A stretch of DNA of 64,000 nt from Rhexocercosporidium sp. MPI-PUGE-AT-0058 (taxonomy: Eukaryota > Ascomycota > Leotiomycetes > Helotiales): contig JAGTJL010000004.1 of assembly GCA_020746875.1 (NCBI GenBank), positions 1,922,001 to 1,986,000 on the forward strand, written 5' to 3'. The notes beneath the pieces are model-generated. The model was not told the origin of the DNA. It worked only from the letters and a program-made list of their open reading frames with translations, and did no database searches. The position numbers and the translations under genes are program-made. Shown here one piece after another: positions 1-11,338 of this stretch (position 1 is the stretch's first letter; the number at the start of each line of letters is the position of its first letter).

Positions 1-1
1 A

Positions 2-2598
2 GCATTATCGAACTCTTCTGCTCCAGTTGTCAATGCAAAGAATGCTGAGAAGCCCCGCGCTACGAATGCGAAGATTGATACCAAAACTTCAACTTTGAAC
101 AAGACTAAGGGCAGTGATCACGCTTCTGGCTCTGCTGATAACAAAGCCAAGGTTGCAACCCCAGCAATCGTGGGCTCGCATGAGTCAAAATGCAAGGGAA
201 AGCCTACAGCCGATCCCATGTCCAACAATCCAGCTACAGCAGGCCCAATATTGAACGAATCTAAGGTCAAAGGCAAGGCCTCTGTTGCCAAATCCAACAC
301 TGTAGCCCTAACTGCCGCAGTTCCAACCTCGAATCATTCAAAGGGAAAGGGCAAGGCCTCCACCTCCGATACAAAGGTTGATGGATCGAAATCAACTACA
401 GAATCCAACGTCGGTCAGACTTCTGCTTCGAACCCTGGTGCCGATGGCCCAACCAAGTCTAAGAGAAGCAGAAAGACGACACACAAGCATACTAGCAAGA
501 GCAAAGGCTCAGGCTCTGGAGCAGCTCCTGCGGAGATGTCTACAAATCCAATGCCGCCTGAGTCAAAAAAGCCTGCCGCTACCAACAACGTCCTTGCTTC
601 CACCAGCGAAGTCTCTGTTGTTCCAAGCATCGACACTATTCTGCAGAGCATTCCAGCTGCTAAGACACCCGTTGAGGATGTTGTACCAACCGCTGCTGCT
701 GTCATTAAGGCTGCCAATGAGAAGGATGTCAAATCAGCAGCTACTCTCTCAGAGCCATTGGTCACCCCGGAGCATGTCCAACTTATTCCAGTCTCGCCGG
801 CAACTCAACCTCTTGGTGTCGATGAGAAGTCTAATGTCAAGAAGCAAGTGGAGGGTCCTGTGCCTGACGATCTTGTTTGGGCCGATTTGGTATCTCCTAC
901 TAAGCCAGGACACCTCAAGCGTCGACTCTCTGTAGATAACGCCAAGCCAGACGACGATGATCTTGAGAGTCCTGAGCCTAAGCCTGTCCGTCGCAGTAGC
1001 ATCTCGGCTAGTAATCTCAGTCCAGTTGGACGTCTGCAATTCGGAGAGCTTCCGATGCTTGTTGTAAGCTCGTCTGCTGCTGGCGATGATCCTTTCGTTA
1101 GTGGAGGTGCCGGCCCTGATGTTTCGTTCACTTCCTCGAGCACCGATGGCGAAGTTGAGCAGCGGGACTCCCGTACCTCGCCTGAGGCTCACATCACTCC
1201 CGGAACTGAGTTGATGCTTACTCCAGCCTCTCCAGACAGCTACAATGGTGAGCCATACATCAATGTCCATGGCCACGAGGTAACACTGTTCCGACGAGAT
1301 GCTGAGATCTCCAACTTCCCTGGTCAAAAGCATCATCAGCGAGCTCACTCTGGACCTGGATACGGCAATCGATTCATCACTCCGGTTTCCAATCCTATTC
1401 AAGGTCACTCCGGTCATGCTTCTGGCCAGCAATACGAAGGTCTCTCTGGCTATGGTGGTCCGAACTATTTCAACTTCAACAGTGGCCAAGGATATCACAG
1501 TCACCCACAACCTGCATTCTACGGTGCTCCACAAAACACTGGATACGTTGTTCACCAAGGTCATGGAAACCAGGGATCGTCTTCTTCTGCATCTCTTGGA
1601 GGTGATCTGAAGGGAAAAGGACCTGAGATGGGTATGCAAGGTGGTATGGGTAATCACGGCCTTTCACCAATCCCAGAAGCTTCCATCAGCTCCGAGGCTG
1701 AGACTGAGGAAGCCGATGGCCATAATCCACCAACCAAGTGCACATTCTGTGAACAGTCCAAGGTACCAACTGCGGCAAACCCATGCTTCTTCTGCCCGTT
1801 GTGCGGAGTTGCCCCCGATGCTCCTCGTTATTGCTCTCGATCATGCCTTCTGTCCAACGCTTGGGAGCATACTCACGCCTGTCGGAACGTCCCTGCCTAC
1901 ATCAGTTTCACCAATACCAACCTTGGTCCCACGTACCATTACGAAACCTTCCCGTTGAACAACTGTCACTACATGCCCGACTCCCCCGAGAAGTACCGCC
2001 AGAAGATGTTCGCTACGTTCTGCAAGTACGGACAGGCTCCCGATATCCGTCATGCACATTCCAAGAAGTGGCCAAATGTTGATTGGGGTCGAATTCTACC
2101 ATCTCGGAGCCAAGCAAGAGCTGGAGACTACCATATCTTCAAGTCTCAAGCTACTCACACTGGTCCTAACCTCTCAAAAGCTCATGTCATCTGTGTAAGT
2201 TTATCCTTCCATTTTCGGTTTCCGCCACTAACAAATCGCAGACCATCAAGTTCCCAGTCTACGGTGAAAATGGCCTCAAGTTCATGATCACTCGTGCTAT
2301 GAATGTCGCCTTTGTAACACACGACCTGAACGTCATCAACTTCCTCTGCCGACTCCTCCGCAGCATCCTCATGAATCCACGCCAGTTCCAGAGCTTTGGA
2401 GCTGTCGAGCCACAAGAGATCGTCATGATGGAGTTCAAGTCGCAGTTCTATAAGGAATTTGGAGTCACCTACAATGACGCCGAGCCCTTGATCAACCCCG
2501 ACGCTGGATGGAAAACCGTCGAACAAGCCATCATGGGCTACGAAGCCAACAACGGCGTTCTCCAGTACTGGCTCAACGCTGTTGCCAACCTGGCTTAA
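2..2598 (+). CDS. MYND-like zinc-finger protein, 5' end outside window
   Basis: The frame is open from the first bases of the window with no stop and no convincing ATG, so the gene starts upstream. Exon 1 runs to 2194, the intron is 2195-2241 (GTAAGT...CGCAG), and exon 2 is 2242-2598. The first two thirds is low-complexity Ser/Lys/Ala/Pro-rich sequence, then a Gly/Tyr/His/Gln-rich stretch, both probably disordered. Near 1738-1890 there is a Cys cluster: CTFC, then CFFCPLC, then YCSRSC, then HTHAC. The last two elements match the second half of a MYND zinc finger (YCSxxC...WxxHxxxC), normally a protein-protein contact module. After the finger come about 230 residues of conserved-looking globular sequence ending NAVANLA. 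The specific function is unknown. MYND assignment is by motif reading only. Confidence 0.8.
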
Positions 2599-3704
2599 GG
2601 TAGGAGGCGTAGGAGGTCGCTTGCTCACAGGAGTATGTCTATCTCAATCCTTGTCCTTTGCATAGCCTTGCTGAGTTTGAAGCTTCCCTTCTGGATCTTC
2701 CGGTTGGGTACCTGGTTCACTCCACACAATCTACTCAAAACGACGAAATTTCTCATACCCTTCATCGGCGTAAAGGTTTCCATAGATGGCCATCTCAGCG
2801 AAAGATACCCGTCCCCCTTGGTGTGTGCTTTTTCTTTCTGCTTCAGGCGTACATACGTTGGTTGGCGTTCACCCTAATCATCGGCGGCGAAACATGTATC
2901 GCAGGTGGATTAGATTCTCATGGGACTTTTTTCTAGACTCGTGAATGATGGTCGCCTTCTCTCGTTTGTTGGTGGTAGATTTGCTCTCTTTTTTTCCTTT
3001 CTCAAAAACGATGCCGATATGATTGATGATGGATAGGAGGACGAAGCTGGTATGGCTGGCTGTCCTTCAAGCGATAATAAAAAATGGATAGACGGAGCGT
3101 GTACAATAGTGAGAGAGAAAGTCTCCTTATCTCGTATCTTGCAAGATACCAAAATAAAATAAGAAAAGCCTTTGAAGCAAGTGAAGTTTAACGTGATTTG
3201 CCGTGAGATGAGGCATGTCTAATCAAAATCTACAACAAGCGCTTTCTACACGTCTACCTCTTGATTACAAGACAGAATAGAGGCATCATGGTACCGACTA
3301 TCCTCACGTACCTATACAAATCCCACAACTCAGAGCTGAAGACATCAAACTGGGTCACAAAAGCTACGTTGGCAGCAGGCCAAAGTCTACATAGCTTAGA
3401 GGGAAAAGTAAGCTTTGCAGCTCCCAGCCATTGTCACTCCCAGCGGATCAAGCATATCACACCGATTGGAGATCCATGATTTAAAGTTCAAATGCCTTTC
3501 AATTCTCTGTGAAGGCCGTGGTATTCACTAACTCAGAGCAACCCATGCCAGACTATGCCATGCCATTCCGTTCCGTTCCATTCATGGATCGCTTCCCAAA
3601 CGCCACCTCTCCATCGCAATGAAATCACCAAATCCCCGCCCAAGCCCAACCTATTCACAGCCAGTTCAACTCCATCGCTATTCACCGTCCACGCTTCAAC
3701 CTTC
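2599..3704. other. Intergenic, convergent 3' flanks
   Basis: This lies between the stop of the MYND-like gene and the stop of the next gene on the opposite strand. It holds short AT-rich stretches (for example AAAATAAAATAAG near 3150) that could serve as polyadenylation signals. I see no gene. Confidence 0.5.
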
Positions 3705-4331
3705 CTAAACCTTCTTGTCCCCCTCATCAACAACAACATCGAACTTTGGCTCAACTAACGCCTGCAAATTTGGGCGACCCAAAGCACTCGCACGCGAAAT
3801 CGTACGTCTGCGAATGAAATCAATCGATCTCTTCCGCTCTTCCTTGATGGATTCACGGCGTTGACGGGCTTCCTCCAGGGACATGGGAGCTGCGTCGTTT
3901 TGGAGCTTAGTGGCGATGGCGGCGACTTGGGTGGAGTCAAGGAGCTCGGAATTGATCTCGGCTTCGGTGAGCGACTTGGATTTGAGGGGTTGTTTGGGGG
4001 CGTTGAGGAAGGGTGGGAACTGTGGGTAGGGCTGTTAGTTTACGTAGCTTGGAAAGAGAAATAGAGCTGAGGTGAGATTGAGCTGGTGAGGGGAAGGTGA
4101 AGATGAGGTTAGGTACCTTCTCGGCCTCAGACTGGACGTGGAGAGGAGCTGGGCGGTGCTTGCGGGGTGTTGAGTCAACGGGGACTTTGATGGTAGGGGG
4201 AGATGGGGGTGGAGTGTCTAGATTGGAATGTATTAGCTATGTTATTTGTATTTTGAAGAGGTTGTTGTCTGACGCAGCTGCTATTGGCGCGCCTTGGGAA
4301 AGGAGAACTTACTCTCGTCGATGAAAGCCAT
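3705..4331 (-). CDS. Small hypothetical protein, 3 exons, 144 aa
   Basis: The gene reads complement(3705..4019, 4117..4217, 4313..4331). Exon 1 is only 19 bases (MAFIDE...), with donor GTAAGT. Exon 2 gives a Pro-rich stretch (NTPPPSPPTIKVPVD) and exon 3 the C-terminal 104 residues. Phases close exactly, and 105 codons of exon 3 stay open to TAG. The C-terminal half carries a charged, helix-prone segment (SLEEARQRRESIKEERKRS) followed by a basic patch (FIRRRTISRAS) that could be a phosphorylation or nuclear-targeting site. The Pro-rich N-terminus with TPPPSPP suggests a proline-directed kinase target. I do not recognise a named family. The gene would be missed by single-frame ORF calling because its exons are short. 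Confidence 0.72.
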
Positions 4332-5661
4332 CTTGGTTGACTTGAGTTGGTGTAGTTGTGGGTGGTATGTCTTTTGCCTGTGGTGGACCGATTGTAGGTA
4401 GAAGAGGGAAGGCTTGTTGAAGTTGTGTGTTGTATTGTGGTTGTTGTTGTTGTTATCGAGGGAGGTCGTCTAGATTCGTGTTTTGATTTGAGATATAGAT
4501 ACGAATTACGAAGCGACAAGTGCGTGCCAAGCCTCGTGGAAGTTGAATGTATTGAGCTAGCGTGAATCAAACTCTGTGACTTTATGATCGCTAAGGTGAG
4601 GCCTAGTCGGATAGAGAATTTATCACGATGAAAGACTCCGAAAGTGAGAAACTAGAGGCCCAGGACGAGACTCAAGGGGAGTCTTCTGGGGGGTCTAAGA
4701 TATGTCTAGTCGGTCACTGCGACAGCCATCCTAGAATTAAGCAGGGGATAAATTGTGGAAATTAACAGATTGGTAGCTTTGTATCAACGAAGTAACATAT
4801 GGAACTTGGTAGTTTGATTCCGTAGTTTGTGAACGGAACTCTATATCTTCCCAGCAGAACAGCTTGAAACCGTCTTCGGCGATGGCAGGAAAGAATACGT
4901 GAAAAGCTTTGGATTTGATGCTGATGCTGAGGTCTTTTGATTCGCGTTTGATTTTTCTCTCGCTTGGACAAAGTAGTGTTGGAGGCTATGGAAGATATAG
5001 AAGCTGGCCCTAATTTTTTCCTTCTGGCTGTAGACATCTATCAAATCAAGCCAAGGGCATGAGTGATCTTACCAAAGTTACTCAAGCATGAGCATGGAGA
5101 TATCAAATGCACTGATTTGACAAACTAAGAAGGGACACAAAAGGATGTGATTGGAAACAACGCATGCAAACATAGCAGATGGAATAATAGGAAGCAATCG
5201 GCGCAAAACAAGAAACAAGTAGAAGACATGCAGCAGATACAGCAGATACAGCAAAAGAAGCAATAAGCTATTATGCAGAAACTCCTCCATCTTAGTGAGG
5301 CTTGAAGTTTGAAGAAGATGATTGAACTTTCAAGAGATTCAAAGTAGCCCCTGCAGTTGTAAATTTCATCGTCATAGCCAAGATCATAGAAGCCCCCGGT
5401 GTTATTTTCAATCTCTTCAAATCAACATGGTCGGATTCTCTAATTCTCTATCTTCATATCAACAATAGAAGTAAGAAGAGAGGTTTCGAAGGTCCGGATG
5501 TCGTCCCATCCCGGTCCGGACATAGCCGTGCCTCCTGCACGCTAAGCCCTTCTCAAAAAATTATTTCCTAAAATCTCCGTCACTCATCATCACCACCAGC
5601 CTCAAGCACACGACCACGATATCACACCTCCAACCTCAACACTCGCCACACAGTCACAATC
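4332..5661. other. Intergenic region, promoters of divergent genes
   Basis: This separates the divergent hypothetical gene and mge1. Short open frames on the minus strand (4762-5290) are low-complexity and have no splice-consistent extension, so I call no gene. The 100 bases before the mge1 ATG are C/A-rich (CACCACCAGCCTCAAGC type), typical of fungal 5' leaders. Confidence 0.5.
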
Positions 5662-6500
5662 ATGATTCAAAGAACCCTCATCCGCCAATCCCGAGTTCTG
5701 AGCTCCAGCGTCCGCTCAACAGCACCACGAACCTCCCTTGCTCGCCCCCAGTTCAGACCTGCGCCCATCTCGCTGGGAGTATCGCGGCAAGGGGCAACAA
5801 GATGGTATAGCTCTGAACCTGAAGCGAAGAAGGATGAGGATGTGAAGAATGATGGGAAGAGCGCTGAGGCTGAGGATCCAGCGAAGAAGGAGTTGGAGGC
5901 GAAGAATAAGGAGATTTTGGAGTTGAAGGTTCGTTGCTTGTCACTTACTTTCCCCCTTACTGCTGCTCAGTCAACCACGGGATTGGACTGGCACCGCACT
6001 TCAGGTCTAAATTGGAGCTTGATGAGCGCTGCTAACACGCTACACTACAGGACAGATACCTCCGCTCCGTCGCTGAATTCCGCAACCTCCAAGAACGAAC
6101 CAAACGAGACATGCAATCAGCAAAAGATTTCGCCATCCAGAAATTCGCCAAGGATCTCGTGGAGAGCATCGATAATCTAGACCGAGCCCTCGCCATGGTA
6201 CCCGAGGAGAAAATTAACGCAGTCGAGAAGAACGAGCACGTTAAGGATCTCCTGGCGCTGTACGATGGATTGAAGATGACCGAGAGCATCTTGATGAATA
6301 CATTGAAGAAGCACGGACTGGAGAGATTCGATCCGAGTGTTGAAGCGGAGAAGTTCAATCCCAATGAGCATGAGGCTACATTCATGACACCCATGCAGGG
6401 GAAGGAGGACAATACCGTGTTCTTGACGCAGCAGAAGGGCTTCAAGCTTAATGGGAGGATATTGAGAGCTGCGAAGGTGGGCGTGGTGAAGAACTCGTAG
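5662..6500 (+). CDS. mge1: Mitochondrial GrpE nucleotide exchange factor Mge1
   Basis: Exons are 5662-5928 and 6051-6500 (238 aa), joined over a 122-base intron (GTTCGT...CTACAG, branch GCTAAC). The N-terminus is a typical mitochondrial presequence: Arg- and Ser-rich, no acidic residues for about 45 residues, ending near RWYSSEP. Then follows an acidic linker, the long helix (KELEAKNKEILELKDRYLR...EFRNLQERTKRD) and the beta-wing domain ending GRILRAAKVGVVKNS, the conserved GrpE C-terminus. The family exchanges ADP for ATP on matrix Hsp70 (Ssc1) for protein import and folding. Length matches yeast Mge1 (about 228 aa). Exon 2 carries the signature residues RFDP...FNPNEHEA. Confidence 0.95.
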
Positions 6501-7286
6501 ATGTGTTCTTTCTGCATACGCTTGGAGGGAATGTACGAAAATGAACGAGCTTGTGTGGCATCTAAGGCGTCATTCATAGGGTGGGATTCTTCTGTATATG
6601 TATGAATAGGCGAGATGAGGCGTTGGATTCGAAATGTTCGATATTGGTGTATCACATAACTCACTGCTCCTCTCAATGGCGGTCGGAAAAAAGTAGGAGT
6701 CGGCTGCCTTGCTTTATATAGGATTTGCAAAGCAGCTTGGCTTGGCTTCATGTAGGCACTGTGGACTCGGGAAATAGGCTCACAATGTCTTATTATCTAA
6801 TGTACAAAATCCGCATGTGCGATTCTTTCGCCATGCTCCGTCCGCTTTATTATTCGTTATGCGACTCCACCGGTATGTGATGAGAGTGCTTGTCGTTGCT
6901 TCCCGTATCCCGTTTTCCCTCGTACATGTATCTGCCTTGTAGGGCATGTATGTACTCCTCGATCTCGAGATGAGATACAAGAGGGAGAGAAACATCCTTG
7001 CCAATACCTCTCCTTTTTGGAAAGTGTAACAGAAAAAGTTCGGGGATGGAGAAGGACAATAATGTGTCGAGTCGACAGGAAAAAAAAAGATGAGGAAATG
7101 CAAACTACAAAAATAGGGAGACAAGCAGCAGGCGGAAATACAAAAACAAGATCGTACACAAAAGACATCTAGAAAGGGGGCATGATCCACCAACCACTTC
7201 CCCTCGCAAACTCAATTCAGCATCCGATCAGAGCAAGTCAACAAGTCAGTCAATCCAACCTAGTCAACATTCACCAAAGCTCCCCA
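6501..7286. other. Intergenic, convergent 3' flanks
   Basis: This lies between two gene ends that face each other. Several overlapping open frames occur on the minus strand (6780-7193), but they are T/C-rich, mutually overlapping and lack family features. I treat it as two 3' UTRs. Confidence 0.5.
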
Positions 7287-9336
7287 TCAAACCTCCTCCA
7301 ACCCAAACTGTGCTCTCAAATCCCTCCCCGACGACTCCTTCTTCGGAATCAAGCCCGGCAGATCACTTATAGACAGCACCCCCAACTGCCCAAGCAACAT
7401 ATCCTTCTCAACCTGCAACTTCTCGATCTCATCTAGGATATCCTGATGTTCGTCTTCGAGTCTCTTGGTATACTCCCGCGTCTTATTGATAGCCATCTCT
7501 TCTCTCTCAAGCTCTTCGCGGATGTAGCGCTGGTATTGTTTGCGCCTGCGGAGTCTGGGCTTGGCGGGTGAGCGCGGGGAGTGAGTGCCGTCGATTTGTC
7601 CATTGCATTGGGTGCTGTTGAGTGAGGGGGAGGATGTAGAGGTGAGCATTAGGGTAGAGAGAGTTTGTGGAGGAGGCAGAGACGAAATTTTACCTTTGAG
7701 GAAGAATACTTCGCGGCCGAGGTGGATGCGTTGCTCTGCTGTGGCTTTGGCGGCATCGGCTTTGAGGAAGAGTCGGGCGGTGCCGGCGTGGATTTCCTGC
7801 CGGAGGGAGCCTATTTGAGCACGCATGCCTTCGTAGATCTGCTCGCCGGTTTGGAGATCTCCTAACTTCGGGGCGATGTTGAGGATGCCATTTTCCTGGG
7901 GCGTGGTCAGTATGGATCTTTGGAGGGTTATGCTCGGATGGGACAGGGACTCACGGAGCTGAAGACTTCGGGTGTGGAAGCGATGCTTGATTCTGGTCCG
8001 TACATTTGGCCATTGACGAATGCTTGGAGGTCAAGATCGATGGCGGTCTGGGGGTAGCTGTAGGTGAAGACTGCTGGTGGTCTGACAACATTTACACCTG
8101 TCCATTGGTTAGGAGATGGCATTTGAGAATCTGAGCAGGAGTTCAACGTACCTTGAGGAGTGTGCAAGACTCGGGGCTCAGGATCGGTCTCGTACAGTCC
8201 AGAAAGAACACTTCCGGTTTCTACATCATACTGCAAGTGAGGACGGGGCTTGGGTCTGATCTCTGCTTCGTACTTAGGATCTGGCAAAGGAAGCTTTGGC
8301 TGGAAACGGTCAGTGCATTCCAATTTCGAAAAACAAAGAGACTTACGCCTGGAACGAATTGTCTCTCTTCATATCTCTCTCCACTTCCACACCCTACAGC
8401 CCAGCGCGCAAATGTAGCAGGAGTGATGCGATATAGACGAGGATCACCCTCTCCATCACTCTCATCCGAGACCTCCGCAGTATACTCCGGGTAGAACTCA
8501 CTCTCCTCCTCAGGGCCCATGATTCTAGGTCCGAGATCTGGGATCTTCTGCAGATCTGGGAGGTAAGGAGCTTCATCATCTCCACTCGCATAAGCATTGT
8601 ACGCATCAGCTATATCACCCTCACTGTCTGGGTCAACCCATCGACCTCGAATCTTGATGTATCCGAAATTAGCCCAGACCATCTTGCCTTTGTAGTGATT
8701 GGTTCCAACACTTGGAGGGAATTGACGGAGATGTTCTTGGTACGTGATGTTCGAAGGTGGTGGTTTGTAGGGGTCGAATGGGACGAAGGGGATTTCGAGG
8801 CGAGGTTGCTCGTCAACAGGGTCCCAGAAGAAGGTGGTGTGTTTGGGTAGCCTTATTCAAGTCAGTTTAGCCACATCATGATAGGGAGGGGGAAGGGGGC
8901 TTCACGATTGAATAGAGTGACGTCTAGCGACAAGTTCGAGTCTCATCCGGCGCTGGTCGTGGTAGTTCCGGCTTGGGTGGATGTATAGCGCGGAATGAAG
9001 CGGGTCGTTGTGGACGGTGTCTTTGGCGCGCATGAAGGAGTATGTAGACAGCATGCTAGGACTGACTGCGATCCGAGGGAATCTTCGATCTAGGTCTTCA
9101 ATAAAATGGTTTGGGACGTAGCCTGGATCATTGTCGAAGTCTGTGATGTTAGTCTGTACTGAGGGGGAGGTTGGAAGCTACTTACGCGTTGCGTTGTCAG
9201 GTGGTGCTTCTATGTAGTGATTAGGAGCTACTTGGATAGAGATCTGGGGTTGTGGTGCTGGATCGAAGTACCCATTTGAGGGATGGTCGGTGAAAGGATC
9301 CGACATGCGGTCCATTGATACTCTAGTCATCTCCAT
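7287..9336 (-). CDS. Hypothetical protein with C-terminal coiled coil, 6 exons, 596 aa
   Basis: The gene reads complement(7287..7895, 7955..8097, 8152..8299, 8347..8851, 8906..9140, 9186..9336). Introns are 45-59 bases with GT...AG ends, and the phase closes over 597 codons. Start chosen at the ATG giving MEMTRVSMDRMSDPF. The middle holds conserved-looking blocks rich in Trp/Tyr/Pro (LPKHTTFFWDPVDEQPR; MVWANFGYIKIRGRW) and an acidic stretch (EVSDESDGEGD). The C-terminus has a basic segment (KPRLRRRKQYQRYIREELER) leading into a long heptad-like helix (TKRLEDEHQDILDEIEKLQ). This resembles basic-leucine architecture, but the bZIP N-x7-R core is absent, so I do not call a transcription factor. 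Probably a fungus-specific nuclear or structural protein of unknown role. Confidence 0.82.
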
Positions 9337-10535
9337 CTTGTCACTCGAGCAAGAGGAGTCTAGCAAAAGAGTTCGAAGTGTTCGTGGTGGTCATGTCTGC
9401 TGGCGCGCCATGTTTTGTGTTGGCTTCTTTTGGTTTATTCACGTCGAGATATTTATGTGGGATTGCGCTAGTGCTAGCGAGCTTTCTTGACTACGAGCCT
9501 GATTTGACTCCAACGATAGCAATAGGTGAAGTAGCTGCCTATTGTTTTCAAGAGTTGTGTTTTGTAATCAGGTTGTAAGAGCGTAAGAGCCTGATTGTGA
9601 TGTTTGTTGACTTTGCGACACATGAAGACTGACAACCGAGGACGCTAGGCTCATCATTAATCCGCGTATAAATCAAGGATGCAGGCCAAAATTAGGATAG
9701 GATTCCCTTCAGTTGCAGATAAAGAGGATGTGATGTGGAAGAATGAAGGTTAGCTTTGATGAGCCCTTTGGAATAAAAACACAAGTTCCTCTTGTTCCTT
9801 ACGAACGACAAGAGCAACCTACAATACAAAGAACAAGAAGCTTTGAGATGCAAGGTGTAGACTCTTTGGCTGTGACAGGACAGAAGGGTTGGAGAGAAGT
9901 GGGAATTAATGGCAGAGCGACAGCAGTGAAGATATGTGCAGTTAATAAGGATATACAATGGCTCATACCGAGGCAACGACTTCAGAATCACCTTCTTTGA
10001 GCGCTAGAATACTCCACTTATCTATCTATCAAGAACTTTAGAGTAGTAGCAAAATCTCGTAGAACTAACACATAGTTGCAATGAGCTCTGAAGGGATTTT
10101 CGGATGAAGAAATGCAGAAAGTACAAACAATAATGGACAACTAGTTCTGGAGCATCACTTAATGGAGATAGCTTCAGCTAAGGAATTCTGGTAGCCTTGG
10201 TTGCCACGCGATCTGAAACCGAATTTGCAAGCAGAACGAGATCATCGCACCCAGGGGCAAAGACCATACAATTGTCGCTAAGTTTAAAAGAACAATGAAC
10301 TTCAAATCGATGTCAGGAATGGGATGTTAGATGGACGTCGACGTTGCTTCCAAGCTCATTTTCCATCCCCTCCCTGGCCTTCGGCATGCATCTAAGTGGC
10401 TGCAGAAGCGAACACCCGCCAAGATCATTACATGTGATATCAAATCCTCTGTTCCTGCCTTCAATCCCCATCTCTTTCCATCATCCTCTCTCTACAACCA
10501 TCTCACCAAACCAAAGTACTTCAGTACCAAACACC
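9337..10535. other. Intergenic, divergent promoters
   Basis: This separates the coiled-coil gene and the small gene starting at 10536. The stretch 10440-10535 is C/T/A-rich leader sequence. Short open frames at 9290-9578 and 9743-10000 show no protein character. I see no RNA gene. Confidence 0.5.
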
Positions 10536-11338
10536 ATGGAATCCTCTCCCAACACACCAAGCACCTCATCAGCCTCGTCGCCGGCCCCTCACCACCCTTA
10601 CAACCCCTCCAACCCCCTCTCTGCTCAAACCAGCATCAACAACTCCACCACAGCTTCGGCATCCACCTCCTCCTCGTCCCGTCCTCGGATTGCCACACCA
10701 AGGAGCATGAAAGCATCGAGAGGAGCACGCTCTACCCCGCCTCCGTTCACGGCTAGTATGCAGGATGCGCAGGCCAGGAATAAGGATCCGTATGAGAGTA
10801 GTGAGGAGAGCAGTGATGATGGGGGATGGGGTGGGGGACGTTGGGATGCGTGAGTTGTACTTCACTTCTTTGAATCGCTTCCTGGATGCTGCTGGATGGG
10901 ACGGAATGATGAATCAATGAATATCACGTGAGCAGACGAGAGAAGATGATATGGTTCAACAGTGGCAGAGGGGAAGCGGTTTAAGTACACAGAGCAAAGC
11001 TAATGCGCGTGAATAGATACGGCAATGAGTCCTACGAAAACGTACAGAAACGTCGCATGGCAGCTGTGATCTTGGATTCTCCTGAGCTGTTGATGATGCA
11101 TTCGCAAGCTCGATGTGATGTTTGTCTCCATATCTCCCTTATCATCTATCAAGTCCATGCTAAGCAGGAATAGAGCATCCCAGCAACCCGCCACTACTTC
11201 ACTAAACTCCTCTGCGGCTTCCATGATGAGAAAGATACGTATCCGACGGATGGCCAGCTGCCGGAGAAGGAAAAGGAGAAGTCGAGAGATAAGGAGAAGG
11301 GGAGGAGGAATGTTTCTGGGCAGAGTTCTAGGAGATGA
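10536..11338 (+). CDS. Small fungal protein, 3 exons, 193 aa
   Basis: Exons are 10536-10849, 11017-11119 and 11174-11338. Exon 1 gives a Ser/Thr/Pro-rich N-terminus (MESSPNTPSTSSASSP) ending in an acidic then Gly/Trp-rich patch (SSEESSDDGGWGGGRWDA). The donor is GTGAGT and the acceptor GTGAATAG after a GCTAAT branch. Exon 2 encodes YGNESYENVQKRRMAAVILD and SPELLMMHSQARCD; exon 3 gives SIPATRHYFTKLLCGF and a Lys/Glu-rich tail to TGA. Exons 2 and 3 read as compact, conserved-looking sequence, and all phases fit, which makes the join credible although no single frame exceeds exon 1. I do not recognise a named domain. The basic tail suggests nuclear location or nucleic-acid contact (inference). 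Confidence 0.75.

Noticed and set aside
749..1657. 302-codon open frame on the minus strand opposite the MYND-like gene
   Set aside because: It is a shadow of the coding strand: Arg/Ser/Thr/Leu-rich, no domain, and the plus frame is clearly the real gene with a splice-consistent second exon.
7555..7895. Possible bZIP domain in the coiled-coil gene
   Set aside because: A basic stretch precedes heptads, but the invariant Asn-x7-Arg of bZIP is missing and the spacing to the first leucine is wrong.
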